In this document: piece by piece, positions 16,836 through 26,930 of the stretch
How the letters are laid out: every line of letters begins with the position of its first letter
Numbering within the stretch: position 1 is the first letter of the stretch
From: Flectonema sp. DT1601
Taxonomy: Eukaryota; Euglenozoa; Diplonemea; Diplonemida; Diplonemidae
DNA: 64,000 nucleotides
Direction: 5' to 3'
NCBI GenBank assembly: GCA_964019425.1
Contig: OZ025831.1
Location: forward strand, 496,001-560,000
Translations under genes and position numbers: made by a program
Notes under the pieces: generated by a model
What the model saw: only the letters and a program-made list of their open reading frames with translations
What the model was told of the DNA's origin: nothing
Databases searched by the model: none

Positions 16836-19053
16836 TTGAAAGGTGGGCACTTGACTCACACATCAAAATCAATAAGAACCCTGGCAAGACGGAATACATT
16901 CACGTGAGGCCAAGTGGAACACATGACAAGTCCCCAGTAGTAGTATACTCTGAAGAACACACATTTAAATATGTGGTGGCCACGGCAGAACAAATGAGTA
17001 ACCTTGTGAAGGATGATAACTCAACAACTGTAGTTTCAAAAGAAGAATTCGCCATCACTCACCTGTGCGTCGTTCCAAAACATAAGATCAAAGTCAAGCT
17101 ACCGAACAAACCGGCGGTACTGAAAACAATGAAGATGAGCGCCAGCTTCTCACAACTGAAGAAAGTCCACAACAAGGCAGAAATAGATAAGATGCTGGAA
17201 AGAGTGGGGCCCGGATTACACGGATTTGCCTATGCGGTTGGACGAAAAGTTCACAAGACGAATACCGTGCGGTACCTGGGTGTACATTATGACGAGAAGT
17301 TAACCTTTAAGTCGCAAATTCAAAAGATGATGACAGCTGCTTCCAAGGGTCTAGGCTTGTTGGTTAGACTCACCAGGATAGGCTGCAGAAAGAGGACACT
17401 CATCAGTATACTGGTGACGGTGGTGTTAGCAAGGGTGCTTTATGGTGTTGAAAGCTTTGCTTGGATGCTACCAAAAGAGTGCTTCGAACAACTGGAATTA
17501 CTGGTAAACAGGGCAGTGAGGCTGGTAACTGGATGTCTGCGGAGCACCAAACTACAGAGACTTTACAAAGAAGCCGACACGCCAAGACTGAAGGAACACA
17601 TCCAGTATAAGATGTGTAGAACCTATGAACGTTTCAAATTAAGTCCGTTCCTACCGACTCGCAAGCTGACGAGAACAGGGAGTTCAGAATTATTTCAAAA
17701 ATCAAAATGGGGATGGAATGTCTGGATAGACTATGTCTCTGGTATCCCTGGCCTTGACAACTACCGGAGCATTACCAACCTGGAAGTGAACCCAGAACAC
17801 TACACTCTCCCTCCATGGGAAAGTACTAGTGCGATGAGATTCACATATTCAAGTAACAAGGAAGAGGCTGAACAGCGAGAAACTGAACTACCAGCCCACG
17901 AGATGAAAGTCTACACTGACGGGTCGATAAGACACAAACCCAACACGTACATGACAGACGCGGCTGCCGCTGTGGTCATGGTTAACGAAAGCACGATGCG
18001 TCTACTTGGATATAAAATACCAGTAGCGGGTTCCTCTTATAGGACCGAGCAGATTGCAGTGAAACTGGCGTTGGAAAATTTAGTTCAGGTGGCGGAGGAT
18101 GAACATGAATCTCTAACAACAACGACGCACCTGTTGACTGATTCGATGTCAGTCATGCAGGCATTGGAACAAGGGCCATATAAACAAAGGTCCCCAATGA
18201 ACAAAAAGATCTGGAAGTTGGCAATGAAACTGGAGAAGAAGGGAATCCAAGTCAACATGCAGTATGTACCGGCACACAGAAACGTGCGGTACAACGAAGT
18301 AGCGGACCAACTGGCGAAATTCGCTGCAGGCCTGAAGGAAGATCCACCTCACGAAGATGTTATTATTAAACAACTGCCCACTCAACTTGACATGGGAACA
18401 TTGATGACGTTTCACAAGCGGAGAAAACGGGAGAACTGGATCGGACCGGGAGAGGTAAGACACCCTCCGTACATCGAAGCTCTAACACGACCAGAGGAAG
18501 TACTGATGTCACGCTTTAGAGTGGGACATTGCAGATCTCTGATAATCAAAGGACTGAACGAGCTGTGCTTTTTCTGTAAACTTGGAAAGGCGACAGCACA
18601 TCATGTATTATTTATATGCGAACATTGGTGTATAGAAACCTTGAGAGAAAAATACATCAGTCACATGATGAATGACAAGGGAGAGGAAGCATGCCAACTG
18701 GAGGACTGCTACTTACCTGCGAATCAACAGCAGATGACTGGTTTTGTCACAACCTTAGACAGACTGGCACAACTATTAGGACGGTAGTATTATTAAAACA
18801 TCGACATTTCGAATATCAACATTGAAGGCATCATTGCAACACATCTGAAGTCGTCCAAGTGGACAATTAATTATGTAGTATTAGTTTTAAGTTATCAAAA
18901 CAAAGAAAGGAGATACGAAGCCTACGGGATTCCCACCCCCAACCCCCAAAACAAAGAAAGTAAGAAAGAAAGAAAGAAAAAGAACAGCCGCGCCTAACAG
19001 CGCAAACAGCATCACAGACTCACGGGTCGTGGTGCACTCAAAAAAAAAAAAAA
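16836..19053 (+). mobile_element. 5'-truncated copy of a second LINE family
   Basis: A separate I-like family: 3' half of the RT, RNase H, knuckle, about 260 bases of 3' UTR with GAAA repeats, then an A tail at 19041-19053. It shows no nucleotide similarity to LINE-1 and low protein similarity. It starts abruptly at 16836 next to the LINE-1 stub. Confidence 0.85.
16845..18787 (+). pseudogene. Second-family LINE ORF2 fragment: RT thumb, RNase H, knuckle
   Basis: One frame is open from WALDSHIKINKNPGKTEYI to the stop at 18787. It includes the RT segment after the catalytic box (YLGVHYDEKLTFKSQI, ARVLYGVES), RNase H (KVYTDGSIRHK, SSYRTEQ, TDSMSVMQAL, YVPAHRNVRYNEVADQLAKF) and a CFFCKLGKATAHHVLFIC knuckle. 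No stops occur over 640 codons, so the copy is young, but it lacks the endonuclease and the YADD half of the RT. Confidence 0.85.
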
Positions 19054-20190
19054 TTCTTCATTCTGAGCATTCTTGCCCTTCTTATTTTTTGATAAAGTAA
19101 ATAAGTAAAAACAAGCGCAACTGTCCTGAGTCCGTTGGAGGACTTCCCCGGATAGGAATCTCAAGACACAGTTAATATAAAGCGAAGGATCAGTACAGGG
19201 ACGGTGGCCAAAGACCACTGGGTTACCTACGAGCCATGAAGCTCTGCGGATGTCCTCAGAGAAATTAGGAGATGATTAAGGAGTGTGATAAGGGAGAATG
19301 ATACTAATGAATTAGCAACTACCAATCAGTTAACAGTTTGATAAGCCTGTTCGTTGTTCCAAATGCCATAAGTAGCCGGCTAGGGCGTGAAGATTTCTCG
19401 TCGCAAACATTAATGAAAAGACATAGTTTAGTCTCGGAGATTCTCGCTTCCTGAATGTTCGATCCAATTGTTCCTTCTCTGATGCGGACCACGTCACCAT
19501 CCTCGCAATCAAATATTAGATGTCGGGCAGAAGAGTCTGTTCTTTTGCAGAAGGGGCACTTTATCGGTAGTTCATTTACCCTGATCAGGGGGTGAGAGCC
19601 CGTTCTGAACCTGGCTATCCTTATCTCTGATTCTCTCAGCATGTCCTTGGGGTATCGAGCCGCTCTCAGGCCTCCGGTAGCATCAAGATATTGCCTAAGC
19701 ATCACCCGTTTGATCGGTGGTTTCGCCCTTGTTGAACCCTCCATAATCTTACCAAACAGCTTTCTGTTAGCTTCCCTCACTATCCTTGACTTATGTGCGA
19801 AGAAGTCCATAGTCGTTGACACCGGCTTGCTCTTAACATCTTTTGAGATCTTTTTCGCCAGTTCATCTGCCTTGTCATGCGGTTCAATTCCCACGTGAGC
19901 TGGGATGAATTGAAGGTGTACGAATGAGTCTAATTTTCTTATCCCTTCTAGTATCGAGAGAGAGTTCAGCTTCCTCTGAGCCGCAATTCCACCACGCAGC
20001 TCATCCAGATTGGATTTAGAATCACTGAAGACTCTCGTGATTCCAGATCTGGGACCCAAGACAGAGGTTGCTTTTCCAAATTCACTTATTAACAGCTTCA
20101 GAGTTACCTGTTCAGCTTTATAACTACTTTCCGTTGCAACAAGTCTCGATGCCATGGTCCGTTCACACGGCGTGATCTGCACTGCCGCTG
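19054..20190 (-). mobile_element. 5'-truncated LINE-1 copy with altered C-terminus
   Basis: Contains the 3' UTR, knuckle and RNase H of LINE-1 in minus orientation, ending at 20190 inside RNase H. The frame at 20190-19319 reads like the full-length copy until near residue 285, where a local change shifts the last 30 codons into another frame. The same change is present in the plus-strand copy at 26931-27893. Head-to-head with the next copy across about 21 bases of T-rich filler. Confidence 0.88.
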
Positions 20191-20211
20191 CAATTCTTTT
20201 TTTCTTTTTTT

Positions 20212-21490
20212 GTGATGCAGATGTGGATAGGAACAAATTTGAGGAATACTGCAGGGACCTAGTCCCTTGCAACTCGGCTATATATGTAGACGGCTCACAT
20301 GATCCTGCTAACTACACTGCGGGTGCGGCAGCAGTACAGGTCTCACCAACTGAGAGAACGATGTCGTCAAGACTTGTAGCTACTGAAAGCAGCTACAAGG
20401 CTGAACAAGTAACACTCAAACTGCTGATGAGAGAAATTGGCAAAGCTGACTCGATCTTGGGTCCCAGGTCAGGTATTACCAGAATCTTCAGTGACTCGAA
20501 ATCCAACCTGGAGGAACTCAATGGAGGGATTGTTGCCCAGAGGAAGTTGAACTCTCTGTTAATACTGGAAAGCATTAGGGATCTGAAGACACAGGTGCAT
20601 CTCCAGTTTATCCCGGCCCATGTGGGGATTGAACCACACGATAAGGCTGACAAGCTGGCCAAGGAAGTCTCGAAGGATGCCGAAAGTAAACCGGTCTCAA
20701 CGACCATGGATTTCTTCGCCCACAAATCAAGGGTAGCAAGGGAGTCTCACAGGAAGTTGATAGGAAAGATGATGGAAGCCTCCGAGAAGGCAAAGCCTCC
20801 AATGAAACGGGTGATGCTCAGACAGTATCTGGAGGCGACCGGAGGATTGAGAACTGCCAGATATCCGAAAGACATGCTGAGGGCTTCGGAAGTAAGAATT
20901 GCACAATTCAGAACGGGTTCACACCCCTTGCTGAGAGACAAAGGCGTACAACTGAAGTGCCCTTTTTGTAGACGGACGGACTCATCACCTAGACACTTGA
21001 TGTTTAACTGCATGAACTCTGCTCTGGTACGCATCAGAAATGGAACAATTGGATCTGTCATGGAAGAAGCGAAGATTTCAAAGAAGGAACACAGCCTGCT
21101 ATTTATGTTCGCTACGAGGAACTTACATTCCCTCGCTGGCTTCATATGGCATTTAGAACAATGGACGGCAACAAGCTGTTATCAGAAGTTACTATCTTTT
21201 TAGTATATCATACTCATACATCACTCCTAATTCATCTCCTAATAACTCTCTGAGGACATCCGTAGAGCTTCATAGCTCGCAGGTAACCCAGTGGTCTTTG
21301 GCCACCGTCTCCGTATTGATCATTCGCTTTGTACTTACAGTGTCGTGAGCTTCCTATCCGGGGAAGTCCTCCAACGGACTCACAACAGTTGCACTCGTTG
21401 TTGCTTATTTACTTAGTTAAAAAATAAGAAGAGCGAGTATGCTCAGAAAGAATAAAAACAAAGTAGAAAGACAGGGGGGATGTGACTAAA
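20212..21490 (+). mobile_element. 5'-truncated LINE-1 relative, subfamily B
   Basis: RNase H, knuckle, 3' UTR with CAGTGGTCTTTGGCCACCG, and terminal GGGGGGATGTGACTAAA. The frame at 20213-21203 is open for about 330 codons (VDGSHDPANYTAG, FSDSKSNLEEL, FIPAHVGIEPHDKADKLAK, CPFCRRTDSSPRHLMFNC). It is clearly diverged from LINE-1 but syntenic. A copy of its tail appears in reverse at 25790-25962. Confidence 0.87.
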
Positions 21491-21493
21491 AAA

Positions 21494-22497
21494 AACCCCT
21501 CGAACCGTGTTGGATGAACAGACGGCGAAGGATCACGCAGGGGACGGCATGCAGCGAGCTGTGTCGTCGGAGACATCAGACTCCGAAATGACATGCATGG
21601 ACACAGATGTGACGAATTCGGGCGATGATGACACCTCAACATGCTCGGCACCGTCGGAAGATCCACCTGAGCTGGGAAAGTGTCTGTGTGGAGACAGATG
21701 GCTCCCGAGGAACTTTAGGAGGAGACCCTTGGCTAGTAATGGGTGGTGCAACAGATGCCGCAGGAAGAGACTGAAGGGTACGTTGATGGTAAACTGTAGC
21801 AAATGCGACTTCGACCAATGCTGTGATCTGGCCGCGCTGAAAGCCAAACTCGCCAAGGAGGCGAAAAAGACGAAGACGAAGAGAAGGAGAGCCCATGACA
21901 AGGCGCGGAAGGGACCGGCTGGAGCTGACCGGGACCTTCTGTATCTGAGTAGTACAGACGCGTCGTCGTCGGGTTCGAAGACATTAGGGAACTTTGCGAG
22001 AGAGCTGGTGAGACGGCGGAGTAATAGAGGTAGGCTGCGGAAGCAAGTGTTTGGAAACAAGAGGAGAGTAGGAACAGGGAGCCTAACACGGTCATGCTCA
22101 GGTAACGAAGAAGACGACGACTAGGAAGAAGGAACATGTGAAAAAAAGTGAAAGGGAAAAAAAAAAAAAAAAAAAAAAAGGGTGAGCAAAAGAAAAGAAC
22201 CAATGCGTGCCCAGGGAACACTGCGAACGAGCTTACTATACTACTCAGGGGTTAAAAAGAAATGGGGAAAAAAAAAAAAAAAAAAAAAAGCAAAACAAAA
22301 CGTGACCTTGTGAGCCATCATGAGTTATAATTTACTTATCTTTTCTTCGCCATGGCGACGGGTAATCGTGGGACCTGTAAAACCAGCTTAAGACTGTTGA
22401 TGTGGTTTATATTTTTAGCACGCATTCATACATCATAAGGATCGCTGGTTCCGAGGGTTTGCTCTCCCACTTACCTGCCTCTCTATCCCTCAAAAAA
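21494..22497 (+). mobile_element. Cys-rich mobile family, copy 1
   Basis: A segment directly after a LINE tail that matches 27894-28790. Both code a Cys-rich protein, are followed by A-rich DNA, and share an end block TAAGGATCGCTGGTTCCGAG... then CCTCAAA and an A run. Two copies with the same 3' end and A tail indicate a retroposon of its own family, probably 5'-truncated. No RT is present in either copy. Confidence 0.7.
21549..22124 (+). CDS. Cys-rich basic protein of a mobile family (zinc-binding, unknown)
   Basis: 192 residues from the first ATG at 21549; the frame is open further upstream, so the protein may have been longer. An acidic Ser/Thr/Asp-rich N-terminus is followed by a Cys cluster CLCGDRW, GWCNRC, KGTLMVNCSKCDFDQCC and a Lys/Arg-rich tail. 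Eight Cys in the order CxCG, CxxC, CxxCD, CC are shared with the copy at 28142, so the cluster is under constraint and likely binds zinc. I do not recognise the family; it could be the end of a retrotransposon ORF. Confidence 0.55.
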   Translation: MQRAVSSETSDSEMTCMDTDVTNSGDDDTSTCSAPSEDPPELGKCLCGDRWLPRNFRRRPLASNGWCNRCRRKRLKGTLMVNCSKCDFDQCCDLAALKAKLAKEAKKTKTKRRRAHDKARKGPAGADRDLLYLSSTDASSSGSKTLGNFARELVRRRSNRGRLRKQVFGNKRRVGTGSLTRSCSGNEEDDD

Positions 22498-22503
22498 AAT
22501 GAC

Positions 22504-23226
22504 TGACAGGGGCGATCGACGACCTGCAAGCATGGATTCGGGGGGATTTTGAGGGACTGTGGAAAGCGGCGGCCCCCCGCAAGGCGACGGGAAGGCCAGC
22601 AGTGAAAGAGGCGGGGCAAAAAGGAAGGAACGACAGGGCCACGTCGCTAGCGAGGGAGGGTTGCCTGTCACAGGCGATCTCGGCCCTAGACGCGCCGCCG
22701 CCAGCAGAACGAACCGAGAAGGTGCTGGAGCAGATGCGCACCCTACACCCGAGGGCGAGCGGACCCCCATCGGCCACGGCAGGGCAGGAGGTGCAGATAG
22801 CAGAGGTGGAGCTGCTAGCATGCCTACGCTCCTTCCACAGGGGGTCGAGTGGAGGGCCTTCGGGCCTCGCGCCGCAACACCTGAAGGACGTGGTGGAGCG
22901 GGGTGAGGTGCCGGGGCTGGTAGCCTCGATCACGGAGGTGGTGAGGATTCTGGCGAACGGGAGGGCGCCGCGGGAAGTAGCGCCGCTGCTGGCGGGGGCG
23001 AACCTGACGGCGCTGGAGAAAGAAGGGAAGCCGGGGGAGCACCGGCCAGTCGCGGTGGGGGAAACATGGAGGCGGCTGGTGGCGAAGATCCTGTGCGGGG
23101 CATACAGGTCCCAGGCGAGGAGCTCGTTGCTAGAAGTGAGACAGCTGGGAGTAGCGGTGTCGGGGGGAGTGGAGGCGGCGGTGCACACCCTGCATGAGTT
23201 CCGCGCGGAGCACGCGCTCTCGTCAC
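22504..23226 (+). mobile_element. Internal fragment of the protease LINE
   Basis: Matches the reverse complement of about 2525-3250 with few differences (for example Val to Ile and Glu to Asp near its start). It covers the region before the RT and RT motifs 0-2 (FHRGSSGGPSGL to FRAEHALSS) and lacks both ends of the element. It joins the A run of the Cys-rich element on the left and a hairpin-rich block on the right. Confidence 0.92.
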
Positions 23227-23232
23227 CGGAAA

Positions 23233-23395
23233 TAAAGGGGCTTTCCCACCCCCCTTTATTCCGCTTATTTCCCCTTTATTTCCCCTTTATTTTGGAATTA
23301 CGGAAATTAAAGGGCATTAAAAGCCCTTTAATTTCCCCTTTATTTTGCCCCCTTTAAAGGGGTACAAGTATGATAATAATAAATAAATAATTTCT
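23233..23395. repeat. Hairpin-rich AAAGGGG/CCCCTTT block
   Basis: About eight copies of CCCCTTTA or its complement TAAAGGGG in both orientations. The best palindrome is AAATTAAAGGGC, 7 bases, GCCCTTTAATTT (a perfect 12-bp stem), and CCCCCTTTAAAGGGG follows. It ends in an AATAAATAAAT run before the next LINE. Could be a small DNA element or a foldback. No coding. Confidence 0.65.
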
Positions 23396-23405
23396 TATTT
23401 ATTTA

Positions 23406-25772
23406 GTTCATCCAAAACGGTCTCAATGGTGTTCCTCAAGGTTCAATCGTGGGTCCGCTTCTTTACCTGATCTATGTGGATGACCTCGCAAAGACTTTGG
23501 AGAAAACTGGTTCTATCTCGGCTCTTTATGCCGATGACACTGCCTGTGTCATATCGGATAGGGACCTATCAAGTACGAATAAGAAGGCTCAATGGATGCT
23601 GGGACTCGTTGATACTTGGTGTAGGGACAACGACATGGCCTTGTCTGTTTCAAAAACGTGCGGGATGCCGGTGGGATGTCCGAAGAATGTGTACTGGAGA
23701 CTGGGCTTCCCCAGGACGGTGAAAGACAATTTCTATCTGGTGAACAGGGATGATTTGAGGAAGATGTTGCAACCAAATGACTCTAAGAGGCCAATATTAA
23801 AAAGTGGCGAAACAATTCTAAAGATCGATGACACTGAAGTCCTTAGCACTGATGATTTAATGAGGGTCATACTCGCTGGCCCGCAACGGACTCGGGTAAG
23901 ATTACTAACATCGGTTCTCTTGCCGATGGTGGACAGCGTAAAGTACCTTGGAGTCCACATCGATGATGATCTCAAGTACGATACGCAAGTTGATAAAATA
24001 CTGAACGAATCTAGGAAGGGACTGGCTCTACTGAGGAAGCTCGAACCTTATAACCTCGATTTTAAGTCATTACAGATGGTAAAAAACCTCTACATCCTCT
24101 CAAGGGTGTCCTACGGTCTGGAAAGCTTCGGCCCATTCCTAACTGATGAACAACTTGGGCCAATCGATCTCAGTCTTAGGAAAGTCGCGAGGAGGATCAC
24201 GGGTTGCAGTGACTTTACACGCTCCTTGCCGCTGTTGTGGGAAGCGGATATGCTGCCAATGCGCCTTCTGATCGAAAAACAAGCAAGGACTGCCCTCTTC
24301 AGGTACAGATCTCTGAAGTGGGTCCCCTCAACTCGTTCAATTGCTAGTGGTCTATGGAGTTTAAAACTACCGCCTGAGGATCGACAGATCTCAATTCAAG
24401 ATATAGTACAACCCGACAGTATTGAACCGTGGGCAGATGTACCGAACCTCTCGATATCGTGTGGCTACGGACACTCCAAAACTGTCGATGCTGCAGCTGA
24501 TAAACTAAAGTTTGATGAATACTGCAGGGAACTCAGACCCTCTGACTCCACGATATATACTGATGGATCTCATGACCCTAAGAACTACACTGCTGGTGCA
24601 GCGGCCGTGCAGGTCTTACCGGTAGAGTGTACCAGGGCATCCAGACTTGTGGCCACCGAAAGTAGTTACAAGTCTGAACAGATAGCTCTGAAATTATTGG
24701 TTTATGAAATTGGCAAGATAAACTCGCCGTTTGGATCTACCTGCGGGATCACAAGGATATTTAGTGACTCGAAGTCGAATTTAGATGAACTGAAGGGAGG
24801 TATTGTGGCTCAAAGGAAGGTGAATTCGCTGTCGATACTGAACAAAATCAAACAACTGGGGACCTTTGTCCATCTTCAATTCATCCCATCGCATGTAGGG
24901 ATTGATCCTCACGACAAGGCTGATAAACTGGCTAAGGCAGCTTCTAAAGATTTGGATGGGAAGCCAGTTAATTCAAAAATGGACTTCTTTGCACACAAGT
25001 CGAGGGTTGCACGCGAAACCGGTAGGAAGCTATTTGGCAGGATGCTTGAAGGTGCTGAGACTGCGAGGCCCCCTGTCAAGCGTGTCATGCTGAGACAATA
25101 CCTGGAAGCCACTGGGGGTTACAAGGCTGCTCGTTACCCCCCCAACATGCTGAGGTCATCAGAAATTAGAATAGCTAGATTCAGGACTGGATCTCATCAC
25201 TTACTTAGAATTAAAGAAGTTCCTCGGATGTGTCTCTTTTGTCAAAGAACGGAGTCTTCACCACGTCATCTGATACTGGAATGCACTGCTGCGGCGCTGA
25301 TGTACATTCGAAAAGGAACTATTGGTGAAATTATTGAGGAAGCAAGAATCTCGAAGACTGCCTTGAGTCTTCCGTTCATGTTTGCTACACGTAACTTGCA
25401 TGCCCTTGCCGGATTCATATGGAACATGGAGCAATGGGTTCAAACCTGACAGCACTCAGCTGTAGTTAAACAAGTCAATACTATTATCTTTTAGTATACA
25501 TCTTCTCCATTCTTTCTCCTTATCTCCTAATTCTATGAGGACAACCGTAGGGCCCTTTCGGCTCGCAGGTGACCCAGTGGTCTTTGGCCACCGTCTTTAC
25601 GTTGATCTCTCGCTTTGCAAGCACAGTGTCAGGAGCTTCCGATCCGTGGAGGTCCTCTAACGGACTCCTGACAGTTGCACGCGTATCTTTGTCTTGTTAA
25701 AAAATAAGAAGAGCGTTGGTGCTCAGAATATAAAAAAAAGCAAAGTGAAAGAGAGACAAGAATGATGTGACA
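23406..25772 (+). mobile_element. 5'-truncated LINE-1 relative, subfamily C
   Basis: Starts inside the RT just before GVPQGSIVGPLLYLIYVDDL and continues to the 3' terminus GATGTGAC plus A run near 25772, with the conserved stem-loop CAGTGGTCTTTGGCCACCG in its UTR. It is diverged from LINE-1 along its whole length and is the longest of the truncated copies. Confidence 0.88.
23408..25449 (+). pseudogene. LINE ORF2 fragment: RT catalytic half, RNase H, knuckle
   Basis: About 680 codons are open with LYADDTACV, MVDSVKYLGVHIDDDLKYDT, IYTDGSHDPKNYTAG, FSDSKSNLDELKGG, FIPSHVGIDPHDKADKLAK and CLFCQRTESSPRHLILEC. Not one stop interrupts it, yet the endonuclease and first RT motifs are missing through 5' truncation, so it cannot act alone. 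Confidence 0.87.
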
Positions 25773-25789
25773 AAAAAAAATAAAAAAAA

Positions 25790-25962
25790 AATCTTTATTT
25801 ATTTAGTCACATCCCCCCTGTCTTTCTACTTTGTTTTTATTCTTTCTGAGCATACTCGCTCTTCTTATTTTTTTAACTAAGTAAATAAGCAACAACGAGT
25901 GCAACTGTTGTGAGTCCGTTGGAGGACTTCCCCGGATAGGAAGCTCACGACACTGTAAGTAC
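25790..25962 (-). mobile_element. LINE 3' tail fragment, subfamily B
   Basis: Reverse complement of the last 170 bases of the copy ending at 21490 (TTTAGTCACATCCCC, AGCATACTCGCTCTTCTT, CAACTGTTGTGAGTCCGTTGG). It ends where the spliced leader begins, with ACAA shared at the junction. Confidence 0.85.
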
Positions 25963-26440
25963 AACTACCAACGATTCTAAAGCTACTTTCTGTACTTTAT
26001 TGACACAACACAAAATGGCTGACTGGAAAGTATCTGATGGAATCGTTGTTATTGCTGAAACCACCGTGAGGGCTTTGACTGAAGCTGAGTATAAAGGCGT
26101 ATCTGATTTCGACACACAAAATTGTGATGTAAAAGCATCGTTTCAAAGAATTTTAACATCTATAAATTACAGTGAAAAAATATTAGGGCTCTATCGTCCC
26201 GACATAAGTACACAAAAAATCAACGATAAACTTCCTGAATTTAAAACCTTCTCGATTCTTCTCAAGATAGAAGAAACAAATCTAAGACTATTTTTAAGTG
26301 CCTCCGGAAGAGGAGGGCTGTTTTTCAGACTAAGGAAAGACCACCCCATGAACCAGATCTTAAGTGTGATCTGGCTGGGGAGAATGGATTTAAAAACGTC
26401 CATATTAGCGCAGGAAAGTGTAAAGAGCACTTATGGAATA
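25963..26440 (+). mobile_element. SL-capped retrocopy (5' part of a trans-spliced mRNA)
   Basis: 25963-26002 reads as a spliced leader (AACTACCAACGATTCTAAAG then CTACTTTCTGTACTTTATTG), two bases shorter internally than the copy at 7054-7092. Twelve bases later an ATG opens a frame. A leader joined directly to a coding 5' end, with no intron-like sequence between, is what reverse transcription of a trans-spliced mRNA would give. The copy is cut at 26440 by a LINE fragment, so its 3' end is absent. Confidence 0.8.
26015..26440 (+). CDS. N-terminal fragment of a LINE ORF1-like protein
   Basis: About 142 residues starting MADWKVSDG, open to the junction at 26440. The stretch ILLKIEETNLRLFLSASGRG and the following RLRKDHP resemble the C-terminal region of LINE-1 ORF1 (LRVKETEVKNFLRESGKEG, then KERDHL), suggesting a distant retroelement ORF1 without the Q-rich part. 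Similarity was judged by eye and is modest. It is truncated at the 3' side and not expected to be a working gene. Confidence 0.5.
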
Positions 26441-26930
26441 GCCCTCCATAATCTTACCAAACAGCTTTCTGTTAGCTTCCCTCACTATCCTTGACTTATG
26501 TGCGAAGAAGTCCATAGTCGTTGACACCGGCTTGCTCTTAACATCTTTTGAGATCTTTTTCGCCAGTTCATCTGCCTTGTCATGCGGTTCAATTCCCACG
26601 TGAGCTGGGATGAATTGAAGGTGAACGAATGAGTCTAATTTCCTTATCCCTTCTAGTATCGAGAGAGAGTTCAGCTTCCTCTGAGCCGCAATTCCACCAT
26701 GCAGCTCATCCAGATTGGATTTAGAATCACTGAAGACTCTCGTGATTCCAGATCTGGGACCCAAGACAGATGTTGCTTTTCCAAATTCACTTATTAACAG
26801 CTTCAGAGTTACCTGTTCAGCTTTATAACTACTTTCCGTTGCAACAAGTCTCGATGCCATGGTCCGTTCACACGGCGTGATCTGCACTGCTGCTGCGCCT
26901 GCCGTGTAGTTGACAGGGTCGTGGGATCCG
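26441..26930 (-). mobile_element. Internal LINE-1 RNase H fragment
   Basis: Matches LINE-1 between the FVDG-proximal part of RNase H and the region just past it. It lacks both the LINE 3' end and the 5' part. It joins the SL retrocopy on the left and an opposite-facing LINE-1 copy on the right (a short TTCA overlap at the junction). Confidence 0.87.

Noticed and set aside
20154-20220. A continuous frame joining two LINE pieces across the head-to-head junction (20154-21203)
   Set aside because: The first 20 codons come from the antisense of the left copy and T-rich filler; the real LINE part starts at about 20213.
22602-23357. A 251-codon host protein
   Set aside because: It is the internal fragment of the protease LINE read into the hairpin block; the last 40 codons are repeat-derived.
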